A stretch of DNA of 35,822 nt from Euryarchaeota archaeon RBG_13_57_23 (GTDB lineage Archaea; Thermoplasmatota; Thermoplasmata; UBA10834): NCBI GenBank assembly GCA_001800675.1, contig MGVW01000035.1, positions 172,772 through 208,593 on the forward strand. Direction: 5' to 3'. The notes under the pieces are model-generated. The model did not search any database, had not been told where the DNA came from, and worked only from the letters and a program-made list of their open reading frames with translations. Below, piece by piece: positions 19,342 through 27,598 of the stretch; within the stretch, counting starts at the first letter, position 1, and every line of letters starts with the position of its first letter. Made by a program: the position numbers and the translations under genes.

Positions 19342-20600
19342 TCAAGTCATCTGTCGCGAAAGGGACGGTCACGGCTCCGCCCTCGAAATCCTACACTCAC
19401 AGAGCGATGGTGCTGGGTGCCCTCACCTACTCCAACTTCTCGCTCGTCAACCCGTTGATGTCGGAGGACACGAGGGCGACCCTGGATGCACTCTACTCCC
19501 TCGGGACCGATTTCAGGAGCAACGCGAAGGGTGTGATGATACAATGCGACGCCCTCAAGGGGGCCCGCGTGGTAATCGACGCCAAGAACTCCGGCACGAC
19601 CATCCGTCTGATAACCGGGGTCGCCTCGCTACTGCCCTCGACGACCACATTGACTGGCGATGAGAGCCTCGTCAGGAGGCCCATGGGTCCTCTTGTCGAT
19701 GCATTGACACAGCTGGGGGCCAAGGTCTCGTACCTCAGTCACGTTGGACGCCCACCACTCAGTATCACAGGGCCGATCACCGGCGAGCGCGCAGAAATCC
19801 CCGCCAACATCAGCTCACAGTTCGTATCCTCGCTTCTCATAGCATGTTCCCAGAAGAAGGACGATACCCAGATACAGCTGGAGGGAGAGCTACGGTCGAG
19901 GCCCTACGTCGACATCACCCTCCAGATGATGGAGGAGTTCGGAGCGCACGCGGAAGAGAACGAGGAGGGATTCTTTGTCGAGGGCCAGCAGCAGCTCTCC
20001 CGCGAGAGCTACACCGTACCAGGAGATTACTCGTCAGCGGCGTTTCCGCTTGCTGCAGCTGCGATATCCGGCGGCGACGTCACCGTCAGGAACTTGGACA
20101 AGGCCTCGCCGCAGGGTGACAAGGCTTTCCTGGACCACCTCAGATCCTTCGGGACCAAGGTCACTCGGACGGACAGCTCCGTCCGCGTCAAGTCGGCGGA
20201 CTTGAAGGGGATCGACATCGACGTGCGGAACACGCCAGACCTCTTCCCCATTCTTGCGGTAGTCGGTGCTGTCGCTGATGGCAAGACCGTCCTGAGCGGC
20301 GGGGAGAACCTCAGGGAGAAAGAGAGTGACAGGATCGCGACGACGACTCGGTTCCTCCTGGACATGGGTGCGAACATCGTGCCCAAGGAGGACGGGTGCG
20401 AGATCGTCGGCGTTCAGAAGCTCCACGGTACGACCGTCAAGACCGAAGGGGACCACAGAATACTAATGGCTGCAGCTGTTGCGTCTTTGGTAGCCTCGTC
20501 TGAGACGAGTATAGATGACACGGATTCATTCAACGTTTCATATCCAGGGTTCATCAGGGACCTTCATCAGCTAGGCTGCCGCCTCATGGTGAGAAAATGA
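19329..20600 (+). CDS. aroA: 5-enolpyruvylshikimate-3-phosphate synthase; start uncertain, no canonical start upstream of the conserved N-terminus
   Basis: Upstream in-frame TPLVVKSSVAKGTVTAPPSKSYTHRA carries the PPSKSYTHRA substrate motif omitted by ORF start 19407. Body: KNSGTTIRL, YVDITLQMMEEFGA, DYSSAAFPLAAAAI, REKESDRIA, GDHRILMA. Confidence 0.9.
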   Translation, partial: TPLVVKSSVAKGTVTAPPSKSYTHRAMVLGALTYSNFSLVNPLMSEDTRATLDALYSLGTDFRSNAKGVMIQCDALKGARVVIDAKNSGTTIRLITGVASLLPSTTTLTGDESLVRRPMGPLVDALTQLGAKVSYLSHVGRPPLSITGPITGERAEIPANISSQFVSSLLIACSQKKDDTQIQLEGELRSRPYVDITLQMMEEFGAHAEENEEGFFVEGQQQLSRESYTVPGDYSSAAFPLAAAAISGGDVTVRNLDKASPQGDKAFLDHLRSFGTKVTRTDSSVRVKSADLKGIDIDVRNTPDLFPILAVVGAVADGKTVLSGGENLREKESDRIATTTRFLLDMGANIVPKEDGCEIVGVQKLHGTTVKTEGDHRILMAAAVASLVASSETSIDDTDSFNVSYPGFIRDLHQLGCRLMVRK

Positions 20601-21673
20601 ACGAGTTCGGAGTGAAGTACAGGATAGGCATCTTCGGGTCCAGCCACGGACCGTGCGTGGGAGCCAAGATCGAGGGCTGTCCAGCAGGTGCTAGGGTCTC
20701 CGAATCGGCAATTCAGATAGAGCTCGACAGGAGGAGTCCAGGCAAGGGCCCGGTCACCAGTCCCCGAAGAGAGAGGGACAAGCTGGAGATTCTCTCTGGC
20801 ATAAGGAAGGGGAAGGCGACGGGTGGCCCGATAGTCGGGATGGTAAGGAATATGGACACCGACTCCTCCGCATACGACGCTTTCCTGAGAGTCCCCAGAC
20901 CAGGACATGCGGACTACCCCGCGCTGGTCAAGTACGGAGGGCACCACGACCACAGGGGCGGCGGGCAGTTCTCCGGCAGGATGACCGCGGGGCTCGTCAT
21001 AGGCGGAGCCATAGCCAGGCAAGTGCTCGAGAAGAAGGGCGTCGCATTCCTCGGCCAGACCGTTCAGATAGGATCGATTAGGGTGGAGAAGGACATCCCC
21101 TTCAGCATCGCAGAGAAGATCGTGAGGACCAGCCCTGTCGCATGCGCTGACAGGGGCAAGACGGAGGCGATGGTCGACGCGATCGTCAAGGCGCATGAGG
21201 CGAAGGACAGTGTCGGAGGAGTCGTGAAGTGCACTGTACTCGGGCTCCCCGTCGGCGTCGGTGAACCGTTCTTCGGATCCGTGGAGAGCATGCTCTCAGC
21301 AATGATGTACTCCATCCCTGGAGTGAAAGGAGTCGAATTCGGCTCGGGCTTCAAGGCCGCCTCGATGAGAGGCAGCGCCCACAACGACCCATACGGCGTG
21401 CGGAACGGAAGAATCATAACGAAGACGAACAACGCCGGAGGGGTGCTTGGTGGACTTTCCACAGGCATGCCGATCGAATTCAGAGTCGCATTCAAGCCGA
21501 CTTCTTCGATAGCGCGTCCCCAGATGAGCGTGGATGTCGTGGACAAGAAGCCTGTGGAACTTGAGATCAAAGGCCGACACGACCCGTGCATTGTCCCCAG
21601 GGCGGTTCCCGTCGTTGAGAACTCCACGGCTGCCGTAATCCTGGATCTCATGCTTCAGGGGGGGTTCACCTGA
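20597..21673 (+). CDS. aroC: Chorismate synthase
   Basis: GIFGSSHGPCVGAKIEGCPAG, GGHHDHRGGGQFSGRMTA, GSAHNDPY, GGVLGGLSTGMPIEFRVAFKPTSSI. Confidence 0.95.
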   Translation: MNEFGVKYRIGIFGSSHGPCVGAKIEGCPAGARVSESAIQIELDRRSPGKGPVTSPRRERDKLEILSGIRKGKATGGPIVGMVRNMDTDSSAYDAFLRVPRPGHADYPALVKYGGHHDHRGGGQFSGRMTAGLVIGGAIARQVLEKKGVAFLGQTVQIGSIRVEKDIPFSIAEKIVRTSPVACADRGKTEAMVDAIVKAHEAKDSVGGVVKCTVLGLPVGVGEPFFGSVESMLSAMMYSIPGVKGVEFGSGFKAASMRGSAHNDPYGVRNGRIITKTNNAGGVLGGLSTGMPIEFRVAFKPTSSIARPQMSVDVVDKKPVELEIKGRHDPCIVPRAVPVVENSTAAVILDLMLQGGFT

Positions 21674-22755
21674 CAAGAACGGAAATCGAGTCACTCCGAG
21701 ATGAGATCACGAAGATCGACTCACAGCTCTTGGATCTCGTTGCGAGACGGGCTGATGTGGCGGGGGAGATAGGTCGCATGAAGGCGAAGGACGGCCTCCG
21801 GACAAGAGACCCTGCCAGAGAGAAACAGATCAAGGCAGCTTTCGCCCGGAATGCGAGGAGACTCGGAGTCAACGAGAACCTCGCTACCGAACTCGCAGTC
21901 CTTCTCATCAACGACGCAGTCAAGATCCAGACCAGGAATGCCGCGAAGAACCTCAGAGGAAGATCGGCCCTCATCGTCGGAGGGTCTGGTCGAATGGGCG
22001 CATGGATGTGCAGGTTCCTGTCGGGCAGAGGAGCATCAGTGACCTTATGGGATCCGCGAGGTTCGCTACCAGGATACAGATCGGTCAAGTCAGTTCGCAA
22101 GGTGGCCAGCGAATCTGATCTCGTCGTTATCGCGAGCCCGTTGGGCGTTGCAGCCAAGGAACTCAGAGAAGTCCTTCGGTCGTCGCCTCAAGGGACCGTT
22201 TTCGACATCTGCAGCGTCAAGGATCACTTGGCCAAAGACATCAAAGCAGCAGCGGGAAGGGGTACCCGCATAACTAGCGTCCACCCGATGTTCGGCCCCG
22301 GCGTGGCCTCCCCAAGAGGGCGAAACGTGCTTGTCTGCAAGTGCGGCTGCGCTGGAGCGGATCGGGAGATCGTCGGTTTGTTCTCCTCGGCCGGAGCGAA
22401 GGTCACGAAGATTGGAGTGGACGGACACGACGAGCTGATGGCGTATGTGCTCGGCCTCCCGCATCTGTGCACGATCGCATTTGCCAGCACGGCTGAGAAG
22501 TCAAGAATCCCATTCGCCGAACTCGCACGGGTGCAAGGGCCTTCCTTCGACCGTCTAGCAAGGAGTGCCATCGAGCTTTCAAAAGAGAGCAGAAGAGTAT
22601 ATCATGACATTCAACTCCTCAACCCCAAATCCAAGGATATGATCTCAGGCATGGAGAAAGCTCTAGCCGAACTCAGGTTCGCGGCTCTTGCCAGGGATCC
22701 CGAGGCGTTCAGGACCATCATCGACAGATGTGAGGAATACCTAGAGGTGAGCTGA
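21670..22755 (+). CDS. tyrA: Chorismate mutase / prephenate dehydrogenase fusion; predicted non-canonical CTG start overlapping aroC stop (CTGA)
   Basis: In-frame upstream LTRTEIESLRDEITKIDSQLLDLVARRADVAGEIGRMK completes the CM helix; GRSALIVGGSGRMGAWMCRFLSGRG...SVHPMFGPGV is the prephenate dehydrogenase part. ORF-track start is TTG 21730. Confidence 0.88.
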   Translation: MTRTEIESLRDEITKIDSQLLDLVARRADVAGEIGRMKAKDGLRTRDPAREKQIKAAFARNARRLGVNENLATELAVLLINDAVKIQTRNAAKNLRGRSALIVGGSGRMGAWMCRFLSGRGASVTLWDPRGSLPGYRSVKSVRKVASESDLVVIASPLGVAAKELREVLRSSPQGTVFDICSVKDHLAKDIKAAAGRGTRITSVHPMFGPGVASPRGRNVLVCKCGCAGADREIVGLFSSAGAKVTKIGVDGHDELMAYVLGLPHLCTIAFASTAEKSRIPFAELARVQGPSFDRLARSAIELSKESRRVYHDIQLLNPKSKDMISGMEKALAELRFAALARDPEAFRTIIDRCEEYLEVS

Positions 22756-22756
22756 A

Positions 22757-23824
22757 ATGGCGAAGAAGAAAGCAGCAATACTTGGCTCAAGCGGAATGAT
22801 CGGCCAGCGATTCGCTCACATGCTGAACGACCACCCATACTTCGATGTCGTCGCTTACTGCGCCTCCGACAGGTCGGAGGGTAAGAAGCTCGCGGACGTA
22901 TGGAGACTGAGCGATCTGGACACCATCCCGGGGCTTTCGGAAGAGGTCATTCAGGCGACCGCAACCTCTGCGCTGATCAAGGAAGGCGTGGAGGTGGCGT
23001 TCAGCGGCCTTCCGTCCGATGTTGCGGGGCCCATCGAAAACGACCTCGCCGAGGCGGGCATAGCAGTATTCTCCAACGCCGCATCACATCGCATGGAACC
23101 GGACACTCCTATCCTGATACCGGAGATCAACGCAGAACACCTGGCCTCCGTGGAAGTGCAGAAGAGGAGGCGGAAGAAGGGTGGGTTCATCGTGACGAAC
23201 GCCAACTGCTCGGTCACTGGGCTCGCCCTTGGCCTGAAGCCATTGGTCGACAAGTTCGGATTCACAGAGATAGATGTCGCCACATATCAGGCGCTCTCGG
23301 GCGCTGGCTACCCGGGAGTATCTTCTCTCGACATCACCGGCAACGTCCTGCCATGGATCAAGAACGAGGAGGAGAAGATGGGCCTCGAGGGGAAGAAGAT
23401 CCTCGGCGCGTGGAAGAACGGCAGGTTCGTGGACAGCCCCGTGAACATCATGGCGTCTTGCGCCAGAGTCCACGTAAGGGATGGACACCTGGAAGCGGTA
23501 TTCATAAGGGATCGAGCCATCCCGGATGCGAAGACCATCGCGAAGGAACTCAGGAGCTTCAGGGCCAAACCACAGAAGCTGAAACTGCCGAGCGCGCCCG
23601 AGCAACCAATCATTGTCATGGATGAGCCGAACCGACCCCAGCCACTGCTCGACTCATACGCGGGAACACCTGATAGGGCCCGCGGTATGGCGACGGTGAT
23701 AGGCAGGATCCGAGTGACCGAAGGATGCCTCAGATTCTATCTCCTGTCACACAACACGATAAGAGGCGGAGCGGGAGGCTCGGTCTTGAACGCAGAACTG
23801 GCATTCAAGGAGGGAGTGATTTGA
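22757..23824 (+). CDS. asd: Aspartate-semialdehyde dehydrogenase
   Basis: AAILGSSGMIGQRFAHMLNDHPYF, IVTNANCSVTGLALGLKPL, ATYQALSGAGYPGVSS, CARVHVRDGHLEAVFI. Confidence 0.95.
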   Translation: MAKKKAAILGSSGMIGQRFAHMLNDHPYFDVVAYCASDRSEGKKLADVWRLSDLDTIPGLSEEVIQATATSALIKEGVEVAFSGLPSDVAGPIENDLAEAGIAVFSNAASHRMEPDTPILIPEINAEHLASVEVQKRRRKKGGFIVTNANCSVTGLALGLKPLVDKFGFTEIDVATYQALSGAGYPGVSSLDITGNVLPWIKNEEEKMGLEGKKILGAWKNGRFVDSPVNIMASCARVHVRDGHLEAVFIRDRAIPDAKTIAKELRSFRAKPQKLKLPSAPEQPIIVMDEPNRPQPLLDSYAGTPDRARGMATVIGRIRVTEGCLRFYLLSHNTIRGGAGGSVLNAELAFKEGVI

Positions 23825-25026
23825 GCACGACCGAAAAAAGCAAGAAGGGAAAACCCGGCGCGAAGAGCTACGAGGAGATCAGGAAGAAGATCGCCGACGG
23901 CGACGCCGTGGTCATGACGGCGGAGGAGTTCAAGCAGTTCGTCAAGTCGAACGGCACGAAGAAAGCCGCCGCAGAAGTCGATGTAGTGACCACAGGCACC
24001 TTCGGGGCCATGTGTTCCTCAGGGGCGTACTTCAACTTCGGACACACGGACCCTCCGATAAAGATGCAGAGAGTCTGGATGGACGGAATACAAGCTCACG
24101 CAGGCCTGGCGGCAGTGGACGCCTACCTGGGAGCGACCGAGCTGGATGAGACAAACAACATGATGCACGGGGGAGCCCACGTGATAGAGGATCTTGTTAG
24201 GGGCAAAGCGGTCCGCCTTAAGGCCACGGCATATGGGACAGACTGCTACCCCAGGAAGGAGATCGACACCTATGTCAGCCTCAGGACGGTCAACCAGGCG
24301 GTTCTCCTCAATCTCCGCAACTGCTACCAGAACTACGCCGTGGCTACGAATTCGTCCTCGCGAACACTCTACACGTACATGGGCAAGCTGCTGCCGGAGC
24401 TCGGAAACGCCACCTACTCCAGCGCCGGTGAGCTTTCGCCGCTGCTCAACGACCCGTACTACAGGAGCATAGGGATAGGGACGAGGATATTCCTCGGCGG
24501 GGGGCAGGGGTTCGTCATCTGGGAGGGAACGCAGTTCAACCCAGGAGTCCCCAGGACCCCGGAAGGAGTCCCGAAAAGGCCTGCTGGGTCGATCGCCGTG
24601 ATAGGCGACCTCAAGCAGATGTCCCCGGATTTCCTGCGCGGGCTGACCTTCACCAGGTATGGGTCGTCTCTCGGGTTGGGCATCGGCATCCCGATCCCGA
24701 TTCTCGATGAAGAGATGGCGCGTTCATGCGCGGTCACGAACGACATGATATTCACGGCCGTGTTCGACTACAGCCAACAGAGCAGGTCCAGGACGGTGCT
24801 CAAGGAGATCTCATATGCCGCGCTCAGATCTGGCGAGGTCGAGATCAAGGGCAAGATGGTCCCAACATCATCTCTCTCGAGCCTGTACAAAGCTAGGCAG
24901 ATAGCACAACTCCTGAAGACGCAGATCCTGAAGAAGGAGTTCATGATCGAGAAGCCCGTCCAGAACTTCTCGCTCGAGCGGGTCTTCAAGCCACTAGATG
25001 TCAGAACCGAGAAGGAGGCGATGTGA
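23821..25026 (+). CDS. Homocysteine biosynthesis protein (DUF39/HcyBio family); TTG start overlapping asd stop
   Basis: KSYEEIRKKIADGDAVVMTAEEFKQFVKSNG...DVVTTGTFGAMCSSGAYFNFGHTDPPIKM...IFLGGGQGFVIWEGTQFNPGVPRTPEGVPKRPAGSIAVIGDLKQM. Confidence 0.88.
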   Translation: MSTTEKSKKGKPGAKSYEEIRKKIADGDAVVMTAEEFKQFVKSNGTKKAAAEVDVVTTGTFGAMCSSGAYFNFGHTDPPIKMQRVWMDGIQAHAGLAAVDAYLGATELDETNNMMHGGAHVIEDLVRGKAVRLKATAYGTDCYPRKEIDTYVSLRTVNQAVLLNLRNCYQNYAVATNSSSRTLYTYMGKLLPELGNATYSSAGELSPLLNDPYYRSIGIGTRIFLGGGQGFVIWEGTQFNPGVPRTPEGVPKRPAGSIAVIGDLKQMSPDFLRGLTFTRYGSSLGLGIGIPIPILDEEMARSCAVTNDMIFTAVFDYSQQSRSRTVLKEISYAALRSGEVEIKGKMVPTSSLSSLYKARQIAQLLKTQILKKEFMIEKPVQNFSLERVFKPLDVRTEKEAM

Positions 25027-25428
25027 GTGAAGACCAAGGTAGTCCTCAACTTCAATCCGGAGCTTGCGAACCAGCCGATAACTCACAATCTGATCGCCAA
25101 ACACCACCTGATGGTCAACATCCTCAGGGCGGAGATCGACGAGATCGGCGGGAAGATGGTGCTCGAGCTCTCAGGGAAGGCGGATGACATCAGAAGGGGC
25201 ATCGACTATCTGAAGCATAACGGCGTCGGAGTCCGCCCCATCAAGGAGGGCGTCAGGCGGGATGACGATGTGTGCACCCACTGCGGGATGTGCGTGTCCA
25301 TCTGTCCCACGAAGGCCTTGGCCTACGACCCGAAGACGGGGAAGATCACTTTCACCGAGGAGAAGTGCGTCGCATGCGGAGTGTGCATCGACGCGTGTCC
25401 GCCGAGAGCGATGGAGATCCTGATATGA
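25027..25428 (+). CDS. NIL domain + 2x[4Fe-4S] ferredoxin protein (homocysteine biosynthesis partner)
   Basis: VVLNFNPELANQPITHNLIAKHHLMVNILRAEIDEIGGKMVLELSGKADDIRRGIDYL (NIL) + CTHCGMCVSICPTKAL...CVACGVCIDACPPRAM. Confidence 0.9.
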   Translation: MKTKVVLNFNPELANQPITHNLIAKHHLMVNILRAEIDEIGGKMVLELSGKADDIRRGIDYLKHNGVGVRPIKEGVRRDDDVCTHCGMCVSICPTKALAYDPKTGKITFTEEKCVACGVCIDACPPRAMEILI

Positions 25429-26204
25429 GTCTGTTCGTAACGGCAAAGGTCGAGATCCAGGAGACGGCAGCCACAATAGGCGCGGAGAGGGAGCTCATCT
25501 CCCTAGCAGTGGACGCCATCAAAGCGGCGCGTCTGGACATCGAGAGACAGATCAGGAAGGACCGCTTCTTCCTGACCACCCTTGAACCCTACGAGCCAGA
25601 CAAGCACTCGAGCCGCATCGTTCAGAGGATGTGCGAAGCATCCAATGTAGCCGGGGTAGGACCGATGGCAACGGTCGCGGGAACAATAGCGCAAGAGGCT
25701 TTGGAGGCAATGGAAGCCGCAGGATGCACCCACGGCTGGGTCGACAATGGGGGAGACATAGCGTTGATCCTGGACGACTCAGCGACACTCGAGGTCTTCT
25801 CCGAGCCCGGGAGCGATTCAGCATTCGCCCTGGAGCTCGAGCGTTCAGATAGGCACTTCGGGATCTGCACTAGCAGTGGGAGACTTGGCCACTCAATAAG
25901 CTTCGGAAACGCGGACGTCGTGGTTGTCATTGCGCAGGACGCAGTGATTGCAGACGCTCTCGCGACCGCTGTTGGCAACCGGATATCGCTGCCCGAGGAT
26001 CTGAGGACCTGCTTCGACGGTTTCAAGAGCACTCCGGGCCTGATCGGAGCGCTTGCGATGTGCGACGGCTCTGTGGCGACCCATGGACGCGTGCCCAGAA
26101 TCGTCGAGGTGGAGCATAACGCGGAGAGACTCACTGTACACACCAGGATGGCATCAAGCAAGTACCTGGGCGCTCAGCAGAAGCGTGCTGAGGTGAGGAC
26201 ATGA
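25425..26204 (+). CDS. UPF0280 (ApbE-like) family protein
   Basis: ATG at 25425 overlaps the previous gene; VGPMATVAGTIAQEALEAMEAAGCTHGWVDNGGDIALIL...GICTSSGRLGHSISFGNADVVVVIA. Confidence 0.85.
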   Translation: MSLFVTAKVEIQETAATIGAERELISLAVDAIKAARLDIERQIRKDRFFLTTLEPYEPDKHSSRIVQRMCEASNVAGVGPMATVAGTIAQEALEAMEAAGCTHGWVDNGGDIALILDDSATLEVFSEPGSDSAFALELERSDRHFGICTSSGRLGHSISFGNADVVVVIAQDAVIADALATAVGNRISLPEDLRTCFDGFKSTPGLIGALAMCDGSVATHGRVPRIVEVEHNAERLTVHTRMASSKYLGAQQKRAEVRT

Positions 26205-27598
26205 AGATACTGAAGTTCGGAGGGACGTGTCTCGCGTCTGAGGACACGCTCCACAGATTGACGAAGGTCGTGAAAGATACAGATGCGGACAAGGTTGTTG
26301 TCGTCTCCGCCGCGTCAGGGGTCACCAACTCCATCAAGGAATTCCTGTCCAAGCCCAGGCAAGAGAACGAGATCGATGATTTCCTGCTCAAGATCAAGCT
26401 CCGCCATGTCGAGATGCTCCCCAAAAAGGACGGGCAGAAGAGGAAGGAGGCCATCGAGCAGATCGAGGCTAAGGTGACGAAGCTCGAGAGGCTCCTCTAT
26501 GGCATCACGTACACGGAGGAGTTGACCCCGAGGACGAACGACCTCATCCTCAGCTTCGGCGAGCGGTTGTCGACCATAGTGGTCGCCTCGAGGCTCTCCC
26601 ACGAGGGCATGGACGCAGTACCCATGGAGACGGATGCCATAGGAATGATAACCAATGAGCAGTATGGGAACGCGATAGCCATCCTCGACAAGTGCGAGAA
26701 GAACATGGGTCCGGCGCTGCATGCTGCCGTGAAGAAGGGACAGGTGCCCGTCGTGACTGGGTTCTTCGGAATAACGGATTCAGGACACGTCACGACGGTC
26801 GGAAGGAGCGGGACGGACTACTCGGCCGCAGTGGTGGGATACTCCCTAGGCGCAGGACCGATCGAGATCTGGAAGGAGGTCGACGGATTCATGAGCGCGG
26901 ATCCGAAGCTGGTGAAGGATGCGTTCATGCTCGACACTCTCTCATACGAGGAAGCGGCTGAGCTGGCGTACTTCGGCGCGCAAGTGCTCCATCCAAGGGC
27001 GGTTCATCCGGCGAGACTGAAGGGAATCGACATAGTGATCAAGAACCTGTTCAAGCCTGAATCACCGGGCACGGTCATCGGAAAGAGCAAGATGACGAGG
27101 AAGGACATCATCAAGAGCGTATCCTATGTGCCCAATGTCGCCACCTTCAAGGTCTATGACACGGGTGCTGGATACAAATCGGGCTTTCTCGCCGATGTCA
27201 CTGACTGCTTCCACAAAGCGGGCATCAACATATTTTCGGCCGCCACCTCACAGACATGCGTCGCGGTGCTGATAGACGAGAACGACGTCCCTCACGCCAA
27301 GAAGGCGTTCAAAGTGCTAATGGGCACGATGGGTGAGAGCTACCACGTGGTCTCCAACATGGCGCTCATCTGTACGGTGGGTGAGGGCTTCGGGCAGACC
27401 AAGGGGGTCGCGGCCAGGGTCTTCAACGCCGTCGCGGCGAAAAGCGTCAACGTCGACCTGATATCAGCGGGCGCATCGATGGTCGCCTACCACTTCACGG
27501 TTGACAAGAAGGACCTCAAGAACACGGTTCAGGCGATACACGATGAGTTCTGGGGCAAGGAGCTGCACCAGAACACCGCGAACAATCCGGTCTCCTAG
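26201..27598 (+). CDS. lysC: Aspartate kinase (with ACT domains)
   Basis: MKILKFGGTCLASEDTLHRLTKVV; GRSGTDYSAAVVGYSLGAGPIEIWKEVDGFMSADPKLV; C-terminal ACT region. Confidence 0.95.
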   Translation: MKILKFGGTCLASEDTLHRLTKVVKDTDADKVVVVSAASGVTNSIKEFLSKPRQENEIDDFLLKIKLRHVEMLPKKDGQKRKEAIEQIEAKVTKLERLLYGITYTEELTPRTNDLILSFGERLSTIVVASRLSHEGMDAVPMETDAIGMITNEQYGNAIAILDKCEKNMGPALHAAVKKGQVPVVTGFFGITDSGHVTTVGRSGTDYSAAVVGYSLGAGPIEIWKEVDGFMSADPKLVKDAFMLDTLSYEEAAELAYFGAQVLHPRAVHPARLKGIDIVIKNLFKPESPGTVIGKSKMTRKDIIKSVSYVPNVATFKVYDTGAGYKSGFLADVTDCFHKAGINIFSAATSQTCVAVLIDENDVPHAKKAFKVLMGTMGESYHVVSNMALICTVGEGFGQTKGVAARVFNAVAAKSVNVDLISAGASMVAYHFTVDKKDLKNTVQAIHDEFWGKELHQNTANNPVS

